NCBI RefSeq assembly: GCF_024158915.1
Contig: NZ_JAMZGF010000010.1
Coordinates: forward strand, 1 to 64,000
Length of the DNA stretch: 64,000 nt
Source: Chryseobacterium sp. S0630
Lineage (GTDB): Bacteria > Bacteroidota > Bacteroidia > Flavobacteriales > Weeksellaceae
Direction of reading: 5' to 3'
Part shown: positions 1 through 7,412 of the stretch, in pieces
Layout: the number at the start of each line of letters is the position of its first letter
Numbering within the stretch: position 1 is the stretch's first letter
Made by a program: the position numbers and the translations under genes
Notes under the pieces: generated by a model
What the model was told of the DNA's origin: nothing
Seen by the model: only the letters and a program-made list of their open reading frames with translations
The model's database searches: none

Positions 1-310
1 ACTCAAACCCTCTCACTCACAAACTCTCAAACCCAAAAACTCGAATCCCGAAACCCGAAACTCTAAAACTCTCAAACTCTCCCACGCTCAAACCCTCTCA
101 CTCACAAACTCTCAAACCCAAAAACTCGAATCCCGCAACCCGAAACTCTCAAACTCTAAAACTCTCCCACACTCAAACCCTCTCACTCACAAACTCTCAA
201 ACCCAAAAACTCGAATCCCGAAACCCGAAACTCTAAAACTCTCAAACCCTCTTACCCTCTTACCCTCAAACTCAACAACTCTCCCACCCTCAAACTCTCA
301 CACGCACAAA
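1..310. repeat. 85-bp tandem repeat array, C/A/T-rich
   Basis: Three near-identical units begin at about 2, 87 and 172, an exact 85-bp period. A degenerate tail of ctctcaaac- and cttaccct-like words runs to about 310. The units contain the words CTCAAACCC, ACTCTCAAAC and CCCGAAAC and are almost free of G on this strand. No ORF, promoter or hairpin is evident inside. The same vocabulary recurs at 9430-9560, 48485-48540, 51300-51556 and 52970-53042, so this belongs to a dispersed intergenic repeat class. Confidence 0.9.
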
Positions 311-373
311 CTCAGCTCATCAAATTCAAAAATCTAAAACCGAATTCGTATATTTGGAAGATTAAGAAAATTT

Positions 374-940
374 ATGCTAAAAACATCAGTACAGTTCGAG
401 AAAATTATCAGTCAGTGCCGTGATCTTTTCGGTAAAAAATTACAGGATTATGGTGCAGCATGGAGGGTTTTAAGACCGAGTTCCATTACCGATCAGATTT
501 ATATCAAAGTCAACAGGATCCGTACGCTGCAGATGACTGATAAAAAAATGGTGGATGAAAGTGAGGAAGATGAATTTATCGCCATTGTGAACTATTCTAT
601 CATTGGACTTATTCAGCTAGAGAAAGGTCTTTCCAATGATTTCAACGAAAATAAGGAAGAAATTTTAGGTCTTTATGACAAGTATGCCACTGAAGCAAAG
701 GCTTTGATGGAGAGAAAAAACCATGATTATGGTGAGGCATGGAGAGATATGAGAATCTCTTCAATTACAGATCTTATTTATCAGAAAGTATTAAGAACTA
801 AACAGATTGAGGATAATCAGGGAAAAACCATTGTTTCGGAAGGGCTTGATGCCAATTATTTCGATATGCTGAATTATGCAGTCTTCTGCCTTATCAAATT
901 CTCAGAAAAAGAAAATCAATTCGAACCCAAAAATATTTAA
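374..940 (+). CDS. DUF1599 (nucleotide modification associated domain 1) protein
   Basis: A 188-aa soluble protein built of two copies of one domain. Copy 1 (about residues 10-55) has QDYGAAWRVLRPSSITDQIY and copy 2 (about 105-150) has HDYGEAWRDMRISSITDLIY. This duplicated DYGxAWRxxRxSSITDxIxxKxxR signature is what I recognise as DUF1599, a family named for association with nucleotide modification; its biochemical role is not established. The order DUF1599, DoxX/BT_3928, small protein, tpiA is one I recall from other Flavobacteria. The stop lies one base before the next ATG, so the two genes are probably cotranscribed. Confidence 0.85.
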   Translation: MLKTSVQFEKIISQCRDLFGKKLQDYGAAWRVLRPSSITDQIYIKVNRIRTLQMTDKKMVDESEEDEFIAIVNYSIIGLIQLEKGLSNDFNENKEEILGLYDKYATEAKALMERKNHDYGEAWRDMRISSITDLIYQKVLRTKQIEDNQGKTIVSEGLDANYFDMLNYAVFCLIKFSEKENQFEPKNI

Positions 941-941
941 T

Positions 942-2051
942 ATGCTCAAAGGTTTATTACGCTTTATTATTGCTGTTATTTTTATCCTTTCAGGCTTTGT
1001 AAAAGCCGTGGATCTGGTAGGTTTTTCTTTCAAAATGGAAGAATATTTCGCACCGCCGGTTTTCAACATGCCTTTTTTAGAAAAGTTTGCTCTGCTATTT
1101 TCCATTATCGTAGTGGTACTGGAGCTTTTCTTAGGATTTATGCTGTTGCTTAAATTAAAGCTTAAGTTTACCTTGTCCATATTAATTGCACTTTGTGTTT
1201 TCTTCGGATTCCTTACATTTTACTCAGCGTATTTCAATGTGGTAACCGACTGTGGATGTTTTGGAGATGCTATCAAATTCACTCCTTGGCAGAGCTTCTT
1301 AAAAGATGTTGTACTGCTGGTAGGATTGATTATCTTATTTATCCTTTACAGAAAAGATTTCCGTAAAAAAGATGAGTACGGAATTACTCAGAAAGAGTCT
1401 TCCAATACCTTTAAATATATCCTTTTAACAGTCTTTTCTTTAGGGATGATTTATGTTATGGCTCAAGGAATTATGCATGAACCTATTATTGATTTCCGTG
1501 ATTATAAAATCGGGACTGATATAAAAGCTGAAAAAGCAAAAATTGATAAAAACCCTTCTGAATATAAAACTTTCTACACGCTGAAAAATCAGAAAACAGG
1601 AGCCGTTGTAAAAGTAAATCAGGATGATTATATCAAAAAAACAGAATACTGGGCAGAAGGCTCTCCATGGAAAATTGAAGATGGAAAGAATGAATCTGTC
1701 CTTATTAAAGAAGGCTATAAATCTGAAATTGTAAAATTCAAGATTGAAGATCCTACAGGAATGGAAGTTACCCAGGAAATCATCAACGCGCCTAAAGCTG
1801 TTCTGATTTTCTCATATCATCCAAAAGAGATTCCTGCAGATCTGCTTCAAAAAGTAGAAGCGAAGGTAAAAGCACAGAAAGGTGCTCTTATCTACGGAGT
1901 TTCCACAGAACCTAATACTTTTAAAACCATTAAAAATGTACTGATGGATGGAACTGCTATCAAAACAATAGCGAGAAGCAACCCATTTGTACTGATTCTT
2001 GAAAACGGAAAAATTATAGATAAACAGCCTGCAAAGGACTACGTTAATTAA
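942..2051 (+). CDS. BT_3928-like DoxX-family membrane protein
   Basis: 369 aa from the ATG at 942, which follows the DUF1599 stop directly. A longer frame from 876 would overlap that gene by 65 bp and is not favoured. The first 145 residues contain four hydrophobic segments of DoxX type, with the motif TDCGCFGD between segments 3 and 4. A fifth hydrophobic segment lies near residue 160 and a hydrophilic, probably extracytoplasmic region of about 200 residues follows. Its last part (IFSYHPKEIP, GVSTEPNTF, NPFVLILENGKII) has a thioredoxin-like feel but no CxxC is visible there. Function unknown; the Cys pair in CGCF suggests a redox role, as an inference. Confidence 0.8.
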   Translation: MLKGLLRFIIAVIFILSGFVKAVDLVGFSFKMEEYFAPPVFNMPFLEKFALLFSIIVVVLELFLGFMLLLKLKLKFTLSILIALCVFFGFLTFYSAYFNVVTDCGCFGDAIKFTPWQSFLKDVVLLVGLIILFILYRKDFRKKDEYGITQKESSNTFKYILLTVFSLGMIYVMAQGIMHEPIIDFRDYKIGTDIKAEKAKIDKNPSEYKTFYTLKNQKTGAVVKVNQDDYIKKTEYWAEGSPWKIEDGKNESVLIKEGYKSEIVKFKIEDPTGMEVTQEIINAPKAVLIFSYHPKEIPADLLQKVEAKVKAQKGALIYGVSTEPNTFKTIKNVLMDGTAIKTIARSNPFVLILENGKIIDKQPAKDYVN

Positions 2052-2161
2052 TTATAAATGATGAATGATGACTTATAAATGATCTTTCTTTGACGAGAAA
2101 TAATCATGTATTAATTATCAATTATCAAATTTAAACACTAAACTTAAACATACAACAACTC

Positions 2162-2509
2162 ATGCAAAAATCAAATAAATCAATCGCCGGTTATCATTTA
2201 CTTATGATCCTTTCTTCTGTAGACGGAGAATTTGCTCCTGAGGAAGGAATGCTGGTACAGCAATACATGGCGGATGAATTTCCTTTCAGAATGAATCTTG
2301 ACAACGAGCTTGAAACATTGGCTCTTTTGCAGCCTGAAGAATGGAAAGATCATTTTGAATTCCATGCAAGATGTTTCCACGAAGATTCTACAGAGGACGA
2401 GCGTGTGAAATTTGTTCAGTTTGCAAAATCACTGATCAAAGCTGATAATAAAGTAACGGAAGAGGAACATACGTTCTACGTACTGTTGAAAAACCTTTGG
2501 GGATTATAA
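2162..2509 (+). CDS. Small TerB-like protein
   Basis: 115-aa acidic, all-helical-looking protein without signal peptide or membrane segment. The pattern ILSSVDGEFAPEEGMLVQQY near the N-terminus and LIKADNKVTEEEHTFYVLL near the C-terminus gives two acidic helix-turn segments spaced as in TerB/DjlA-like domains. It lies 110 bp after the DoxX gene and 55 bp before tpiA on the same strand. The family call is by pattern only and the biological role is unknown. Confidence 0.6.
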   Translation: MQKSNKSIAGYHLLMILSSVDGEFAPEEGMLVQQYMADEFPFRMNLDNELETLALLQPEEWKDHFEFHARCFHEDSTEDERVKFVQFAKSLIKADNKVTEEEHTFYVLLKNLWGL

Positions 2510-2564
2510 ACGCTCAACACATTGCACAAACTTAAAAAAATAAATAAATCTATATTTAAATCTT

Positions 2565-3323
2565 ATGAGAAGAAAAATAGTTGCAGGAAACTGGAAAATG
2601 AACAAAAATGTAATTGATGCACAACAATTAATGATTCAGTTACTAAGCTATAAAAACAACAATGCTACGAATTGTGAGGTTTGGATTGCTCCACCTGCAT
2701 TGTATTTGATGATGGCAAAAGATGTTTTTGAAAAGGATGAAATAGGAGTATTTTCTCAGGATATGAGCGAGCATGAAAGCGGCGCCTATACTGGTGAAAT
2801 TTCTGCAGATATGCTGGAATCTATTGATGCAACCGGTTCACTAATCGGGCACTCTGAAAGAAGACAATATCACGGAGAAACAGATTCTCACTGTAACAGA
2901 AAAATCAAATTAGCTCTTGATAAAGGTCTTATTCCTGTTTATTGTAACGGAGAAACTCTTGAGCAGAGAAAAGCAGGACAGCACCTTGAGGTAGTAAAAA
3001 ATCAGACTGAAGTAGCTCTTTTCACGCTTTCTGCTGAAGAGATCAAAAAAGTAGTGATTGCTTACGAACCGGTTTGGGCTATCGGAACAGGAGAAACAGC
3101 AAGTCCGGAGCAGGCTCAGGAAATCCACGCTCACATCAGAAATATTATCGCTTCAAAATACGGACAGGAAGTTGCTGACGAGGTTTCTATCCTTTACGGA
3201 GGTTCTGTAAAACCAGACAATGCTAAAGAAATTTTCTCTCAGCCGGATATCGACGGTGGTCTTATCGGAGGAGCAGCTTTGAAATTAGAGGATTTCTCTA
3301 AGATTATTGAAGCTTTTAATTAA
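2565..3323 (+). CDS. tpiA: Triose-phosphate isomerase
   Basis: 252 aa, normal length for the family. It interconverts dihydroxyacetone phosphate and glyceraldehyde-3-phosphate in cytosolic glycolysis and gluconeogenesis. Motifs: GNWKMN with the catalytic Lys near residue 12, IGHSERR with the catalytic His near residue 97, AYEPVWAIGTG with the catalytic Glu and the start of the flexible loop, and LYGGSVKPDN for phosphate binding. No key residue is missing. A strong hairpin terminator lies 28 bp after the stop. Confidence 0.98.
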   Translation: MRRKIVAGNWKMNKNVIDAQQLMIQLLSYKNNNATNCEVWIAPPALYLMMAKDVFEKDEIGVFSQDMSEHESGAYTGEISADMLESIDATGSLIGHSERRQYHGETDSHCNRKIKLALDKGLIPVYCNGETLEQRKAGQHLEVVKNQTEVALFTLSAEEIKKVVIAYEPVWAIGTGETASPEQAQEIHAHIRNIIASKYGQEVADEVSILYGGSVKPDNAKEIFSQPDIDGGLIGGAALKLEDFSKIIEAFN

Positions 3324-3350
3324 TATAAAGGATTGATATACCATCCAATA

Positions 3351-3383
3351 AAAAGCGGCGGAATCTTCGATTCCGCCGCTTTT
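3351..3383. terminator. Bidirectional intrinsic terminator after tpiA
   Basis: Perfect 15-bp stem (AAAAGCGGCGGAATC with its complement) and a 3-nt TTC loop. A-rich and T-rich edges allow termination in both directions. It separates tpiA (+) from the converging phytase-like gene (-). Confidence 0.9.
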
Positions 3384-3400
3384 CCGTTAAAAAAATCTAA

Positions 3401-4669
3401 TTATTGAATATCGACTACATACATTGTTCCTTTGTCTACTTTACCCGTTTTAGGTAAAATTTTAGCTTTTGGATTTCCGTTTCCATCATCCACTACTCCA
3501 AAATCATCATCATTGAAAACAGCCAGTTTATTATTTCCTAAATAAACAATTCCTTCGAATTTATCATGTTCATAGCCCAGTTTTGCAACCAGATCTACGG
3601 CTAATGTTTTGGTAACAGCTTTTATTCCTGCATTGGTAATTTCATCCCATGAACACTGCTCTAAAGCTTTTCCGTTAATTTTCATTCCGTCCACCGCATT
3701 AATATCGGCTCCGTTCACATCGGAAGCATTGCTCAGATTGATTCTGTATACTTTTTTAATTCCTCCCTGAGAACCGAAATTTCCGTCTCTTTCAATCACC
3801 AGGAATTCATTATTGCTGATGGCTGTAATATCACACACCGAATCAGAAGCGCCACCATCCTGTTTGTATAAAAACTGCTTGGTTTGCCCTGTAATAATAT
3901 CAAAAGTGACAATTCTCGTTAAAGTAGTATTGGTGGCCAACGCTTTACTAGGAACAAACATCATGGATTGTATTGTACCTACCAATGTTCTTCCATCCGG
4001 AGTCATGCAAAGTCCTTCCATTCCTCTGTTGGCTCTTCTTTTTGCTAAAACAGCAGGCAATTTTCTTGGTCCTGTATTTACGCCAACAGGGCTTATTCTT
4101 TCCATCTCCATTCCATCAGCACTGTAATGTACGATATGTGGACCATATTCATCAGAAACCCAGAATGTACCATCAGCGGCAGCAACAATACTTTCGCTGT
4201 CAAGACCATATTGATCAGTACCCAAAACATTTCCGGAAGCATCATAAGCTACTTCTCCGGTACTTCCCATTCCTACAGGATTTGGAAGTCCTGTAATAGG
4301 TTGTCCGGATGGATTTTTAAGTTTAATATATTTGATGACCTCTACATTTCCGTCAGCATTGATTTTAAAATGCATAATGGTTGGAGTAAAATTAGGAGCA
4401 AGAAACTTTTTCCCATTCTGGAAGTCGGTATTAGGACCTCTATCTGTAATGACATAGAATTCACCTTTTCTGGTAGGATGAGCGGCTGCTCCGGAACCAA
4501 AGCCACCGTTAATAACATCCACACCGTTTATTGTAGCCAGTTTTGTAAATGGAAATTCCTGAGGTAGTTTGGAATAATTAATATCCTGATTAATCATTGT
4601 GGTATCGTCATCACTTTTACATGAAGCCAATACTGCCAGCACTACAGTAGACCATAGCAATTTTTTCAT
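3401..4669 (-). CDS. Esterase-like/phytase-like beta-propeller lipoprotein
   Basis: 422 aa from the ATG at 4669; the frame can extend two codons to a GTG, which is unlikely. MKKLLWSTVVLAVLASCKSDDD is a lipoprotein signal with its lipobox Cys near residue 18, and the following SDDD suggests outer-membrane retention. The body contains GGFGSGAAAHP, YVITDRGPN, WVSDEYGPHIVHY, NRGMEGLCMTPDG and KFEGIVYLG, which I recognise as the esterase-like activity of phytase family (PF13449). Substrate unknown, either a phosphoester or another ester. It converges on tpiA across a shared terminator and is divergent from the riboswitch-controlled gene. Confidence 0.8.
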   Translation of the reverse strand: MKKLLWSTVVLAVLASCKSDDDTTMINQDINYSKLPQEFPFTKLATINGVDVINGGFGSGAAAHPTRKGEFYVITDRGPNTDFQNGKKFLAPNFTPTIMHFKINADGNVEVIKYIKLKNPSGQPITGLPNPVGMGSTGEVAYDASGNVLGTDQYGLDSESIVAAADGTFWVSDEYGPHIVHYSADGMEMERISPVGVNTGPRKLPAVLAKRRANRGMEGLCMTPDGRTLVGTIQSMMFVPSKALATNTTLTRIVTFDIITGQTKQFLYKQDGGASDSVCDITAISNNEFLVIERDGNFGSQGGIKKVYRINLSNASDVNGADINAVDGMKINGKALEQCSWDEITNAGIKAVTKTLAVDLVAKLGYEHDKFEGIVYLGNNKLAVFNDDDFGVVDDGNGNPKAKILPKTGKVDKGTMYVVDIQ

Positions 4670-4902
4670 ATTCACTTTTATGGCTGCGAAAGTATAAATT
4701 GATTGTAAACTGATCTTGAATAGAATGATAATTGTTTTTTAACAATGAAAATAATAAAATAAATAGGAGATAAACAGAAAAACAACGGATTTAAAAACGA
4801 AAATCCAATAATCTGGCTAAATAATGAATCAATATGAAAATCAACTTTTTAAGAATATTTGAAAAATAATAATTCACAAAACGGACTCAATTATTTATAT
4901 GA

Positions 4903-4910
4903 TATATTTG
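4903..4910 (+). promoter_or_regulatory. Bacteroidota -7 promoter element of the riboswitch transcript
   Basis: TATATTTG matches the TAnnTTTG element recognised by the Bacteroidota housekeeping sigma factor. It lies about 10 bp before the first conserved part of the cobalamin riboswitch, so the transcript would start just ahead of the aptamer. No clear -33 TTG was seen. Confidence 0.65.
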
Positions 4911-4918
4911 CAGCGTTT

Positions 4919-5120
4919 TAAGGCTGAACAATGTTCATTAATAGGGAATCAAGTGAGAATAATATTCAAATCTTGGGCTGTACCCGCAACTGTAAACTGT
5001 TTAAACTTACTGCACGAAAAACCACTGGACCTGAAAATCCGGGAAGGAAGCTGTAAGATGTGAGCCAGGAGACCTGCCGTAAAGCACCAGATTCAGAGAA
5101 AGAATTATTTCTCCTCTGAA
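4919..5120 (+). promoter_or_regulatory. Cobalamin (B12) riboswitch
   Basis: Conserved aptamer blocks appear in order: GGGAATcaaGTG near 4943, GGGCTGTACCCGCAACTGTA at about 4975-4994, GGGAAGGAAGCTGTAAGATG at 5041-5060, and the B12 box GCCAGGAGACCTGCC at 5064-5078. A hairpin with arms TTCAG/CTGAA and AGAAA/TTTCT follows at about 5092-5120 without a T run, so the expression platform may act on translation rather than by intrinsic termination. It lies 39 bp upstream of the secreted protein gene at 5159, which should therefore be repressed when B12 is plentiful. Confidence 0.95.
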
Positions 5121-5158
5121 GATAAGTTTCGGGAATAAAACTTTAAATTAATTATATC

Positions 5159-6265
5159 ATGAGGAAAATCTATCTTTTTTTCTTACTGCTTTGCATGCAG
5201 GTATTGTCGGCCCAATTCACAGAAAACGACATTAAATTTTGGGTAGGAACAGGTTCTAAAAAAGCATATTTCATTGCAGATTTTAATGATGACAGCTCTC
5301 CCAATTCTTATGCATGGGGATATCGTTTTGACGGCGATGGCCTGTTGATGGAAGATCTTATCAATGCAATTGTGGCAGCAGAACCCAAAATGCAGGTTGA
5401 CATTCCTACAGGATATCTTTCTATTCTGAATTATAACCATCACACATCCACTACTGATGACAGCTGGATAACATGGTCTGGATCCAGTGCATCAAACATG
5501 ACATGGAACAATGGTGTAGGATATACTCCTTTGGTGGACGGAAAATGGTATGGAGTTACATATGGCCTTGATCATTACGATATTCCTCCCTCTCCTCCCG
5601 TTCCAGCTTACAGTTCTGCATGGTTTACTCCGTCTCAGGTTACGAACTGGGTGGGAAGCGGAACTAATAAAAGCCTTGTCGTCATTGATTTCGGAACAGA
5701 CAATGCCAACGGAAATGCCAATTCTTTTGTTTTTGGAATTAAATATAACGGAAGCATAACTGCTGAACAGGCTTTACAACTGATTCAGTCTCAGATTTCA
5801 TATTTTAATTTTACATCAGCAAACAACCAGATTTCTACCTTATCATTGAACTCCTTTACAGGGAATGCTTCCGGATCTGACAGCTGGAAAGTATATAAAG
5901 GAAAAGATTTATCAAGCTGGCAAACAAAAGCCAATCTTTCTCAGATTCAACTGGGTAATAATGACTGGTTTGGATTAAGTTTTGGGCAAAGAAGACCGTT
6001 TACACCCACAGAAGCACAGTTGACTTTAGGAATTTCTTCTGTTACAAAGAAAAAATTCAGTGTTTATCCAAATCCTGCAAGTGATTTTATTCAGATTGAA
6101 ACGGCTGAGAAACTGAAAGAAGTGAATATTTACTCTGTAACTGGACAGAAGATAATGACTTCTCAGGTTACTAAGATTGATATTCATTCTTTAAACTCAG
6201 GAGTTTATTTTGTGGAGATTAAAACATCTGAAAATACGATTGTACATAAGATTGTTAAGAAATAG
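5159..6265 (+). CDS. Secreted two-repeat protein with T9SS type A sorting domain, B12-riboswitch controlled
   Basis: 368 aa. N-terminal signal peptide of about 19 residues ending LSAQ. Two homologous domains follow: about residues 20-135 (FWVGTGSKKAYFIADFNDD, SYAWGYRFDG, GKWYGVTYG) and about 158-280 (NWVGSGTNKSLVVIDFGTD, SFVFGIKYNG, NDWFGLSFG). The last 80 residues are a type A T9SS sorting domain (VYPNPASDF, IYSVTGQ, LNSGVYFVEI, HKIVKK). The protein should be exported by the type IX system and displayed at or released from the cell surface. Riboswitch control suggests a part in cobalamin capture, similar in role to surface B12-binding proteins of Bacteroides; that is inference. No TonB receptor gene follows, and a terminator ends the unit. 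Confidence 0.85.
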   Translation: MRKIYLFFLLLCMQVLSAQFTENDIKFWVGTGSKKAYFIADFNDDSSPNSYAWGYRFDGDGLLMEDLINAIVAAEPKMQVDIPTGYLSILNYNHHTSTTDDSWITWSGSSASNMTWNNGVGYTPLVDGKWYGVTYGLDHYDIPPSPPVPAYSSAWFTPSQVTNWVGSGTNKSLVVIDFGTDNANGNANSFVFGIKYNGSITAEQALQLIQSQISYFNFTSANNQISTLSLNSFTGNASGSDSWKVYKGKDLSSWQTKANLSQIQLGNNDWFGLSFGQRRPFTPTEAQLTLGISSVTKKKFSVYPNPASDFIQIETAEKLKEVNIYSVTGQKIMTSQVTKIDIHSLNSGVYFVEIKTSENTIVHKIVKK

Positions 6266-6267
6266 AG

Positions 6268-6290
6268 AAAGCGACTTGAGTCGCTTTTTT
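6268..6290 (+). terminator. Intrinsic terminator
   Basis: Short hairpin aaaGCGAC-ttga-GTCGCttt followed by a T run, directly after the stop of the secreted protein gene. Confidence 0.8.
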
Positions 6291-6320
6291 TGTGAAGATG
6301 TGAGTAAAATATACTGTTGA

Positions 6321-6520
6321 AAACCACCCCGTCAAAAATTCTTTGAATTTTCGCCACCCCTCCAGAGGATGGGAATTATTACGTCTTCAGTTGGAATTTT
6401 GATCTGGTTTGTAATTTTTCTCTCACATCTGTTGTTGAATCCTTATGCTGTATTCTTACGGAATGACAAACTGTATGGATAAACCATTATTCCAATTGTG
6501 TCTTTCCACAGGAGTCTAAG
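6321..6520 (+). repeat. Composite dispersed repeat, copy A
   Basis: The left block AACCACCCCGTCAAAAATTC...CGCCACCCCTCC (6322-6362) contains the inverted pair AAAATTC/GAATTTT. About 90 bp later comes the right block ATTCTTACGGAATGACAAAC...CCAATTGTGT (about 6450-6510). Copies B (18065-18275), C (38733-38942) and D (44373-44580) carry the same two blocks in the same relative arrangement, B and C on the opposite strand. The rest of the 6291-6568 gap shows nothing gene-like. Confidence 0.85.
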
Positions 6521-6568
6521 CATTTGGTAAATAACTTAAATGAGTGATTAAAATACAAATCCAACAAA

Positions 6569-6595
6569 AAAACCGCACCAATCTGGTGCGGTTTT
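6569..6595 (-). terminator. Intrinsic terminator of clpP
   Basis: Perfect 12-bp stem AAAACCGCACCA-atc-TGGTGCGGTTTT. The A run on the plus strand is the U run of the minus-strand transcript. It lies 19 bp beyond the clpP stop. Confidence 0.9.
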
Positions 6596-6614
6596 CTTAT
6601 GATTTTAAAATCAA

Positions 6615-7301
6615 TTATTTTTTCTCTGTAGATCTTTGTAAAACCTCATCTACCATTCCGTAGCCTTTCGCTTCTTCAGAAGTCATCCAGTAATCTCTGT
6701 CAGAAGATTTTTCTACCCACTCGTATGTTTGTCCTGAGTGATGACCGATGATTTCATAAAGTTCCTGCTTCAGTTTCAACATCTCTCTCAAGTTGATTTC
6801 CATATCAGAAGCAACTCCCTGAGCACCTCCTGAAGGCTGGTGAATCATTACTCTTGAGTGCTTAAGCGCAGAACGTTTTCCTTTTTCTCCTGCAACCAAT
6901 AATACAGCTCCCATTGAAGCAGCCATACCTGTACAGATTGTTGCTACATCCGGCTTAATGATCTGCATCGTATCATAAATACCTAAACCTGCATATACAC
7001 TTCCACCAGGAGAGTTGATATAGATCTGAATATCTTTTGAAGGATCAGCACTTTCTAAGAATAAAAGCTGAGCCGTAACAATGTTTGCAACCTGATCATC
7101 AATACCTGTTCCAAGGAAGATAATTCTATCCATCATCAGACGGGAGAAAACGTCCATCTGAGCAACGTTTAATCTTCTTTCTTCCATGATGTACGGAGTA
7201 AGATTCGTTGGGCCATACATTCCCATATACTGATCGGTAACCAAACCGTTGTTTCCTAAATGTTTTACAGAGAAATCTCTGAATTCTTTTTTAATGTCCA
7301 T
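6615..7301 (-). CDS. clpP: ATP-dependent Clp protease proteolytic subunit
   Basis: 228 aa, slightly longer than E. coli ClpP. The serine peptidase forms a tetradecameric chamber and degrades unfolded or tagged proteins delivered by a Clp ATPase. Motifs: IFLGTGIDDQVAN, YINSPGGSVYAGLGIYDTM, the nucleophile in GMAASMGAVLL, and the catalytic His in HSRVMIHQPSGG. The Asp lies in the later KSSDRDYWM region. It is downstream of dnaG on the same strand with a 111-bp gap. No clpX or tig is adjacent. Confidence 0.97.
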   Translation of the reverse strand: MDIKKEFRDFSVKHLGNNGLVTDQYMGMYGPTNLTPYIMEERRLNVAQMDVFSRLMMDRIIFLGTGIDDQVANIVTAQLLFLESADPSKDIQIYINSPGGSVYAGLGIYDTMQIIKPDVATICTGMAASMGAVLLVAGEKGKRSALKHSRVMIHQPSGGAQGVASDMEINLREMLKLKQELYEIIGHHSGQTYEWVEKSSDRDYWMTSEEAKGYGMVDEVLQRSTEKK

Positions 7302-7412
7302 ATTTCTATTATGTATTATTTTTTAAATATTCTCGAAGTTTAAATTACAATATTTATTCCTAAAATTTTATAGGACTTTTTGTCACAGAATACTCAAAAA
7401 CCTGACGTCAAA

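Noticed and set aside
1..260. CRISPR array
   Set aside because: The 85-bp units are direct tandem copies with no spacers, and no cas genes are present.
3351..3383. Small RNA in the tpiA 3' hairpin
   Set aside because: A perfect 15-bp stem with A/T flanks at a convergent junction is fully explained as a bidirectional terminator.
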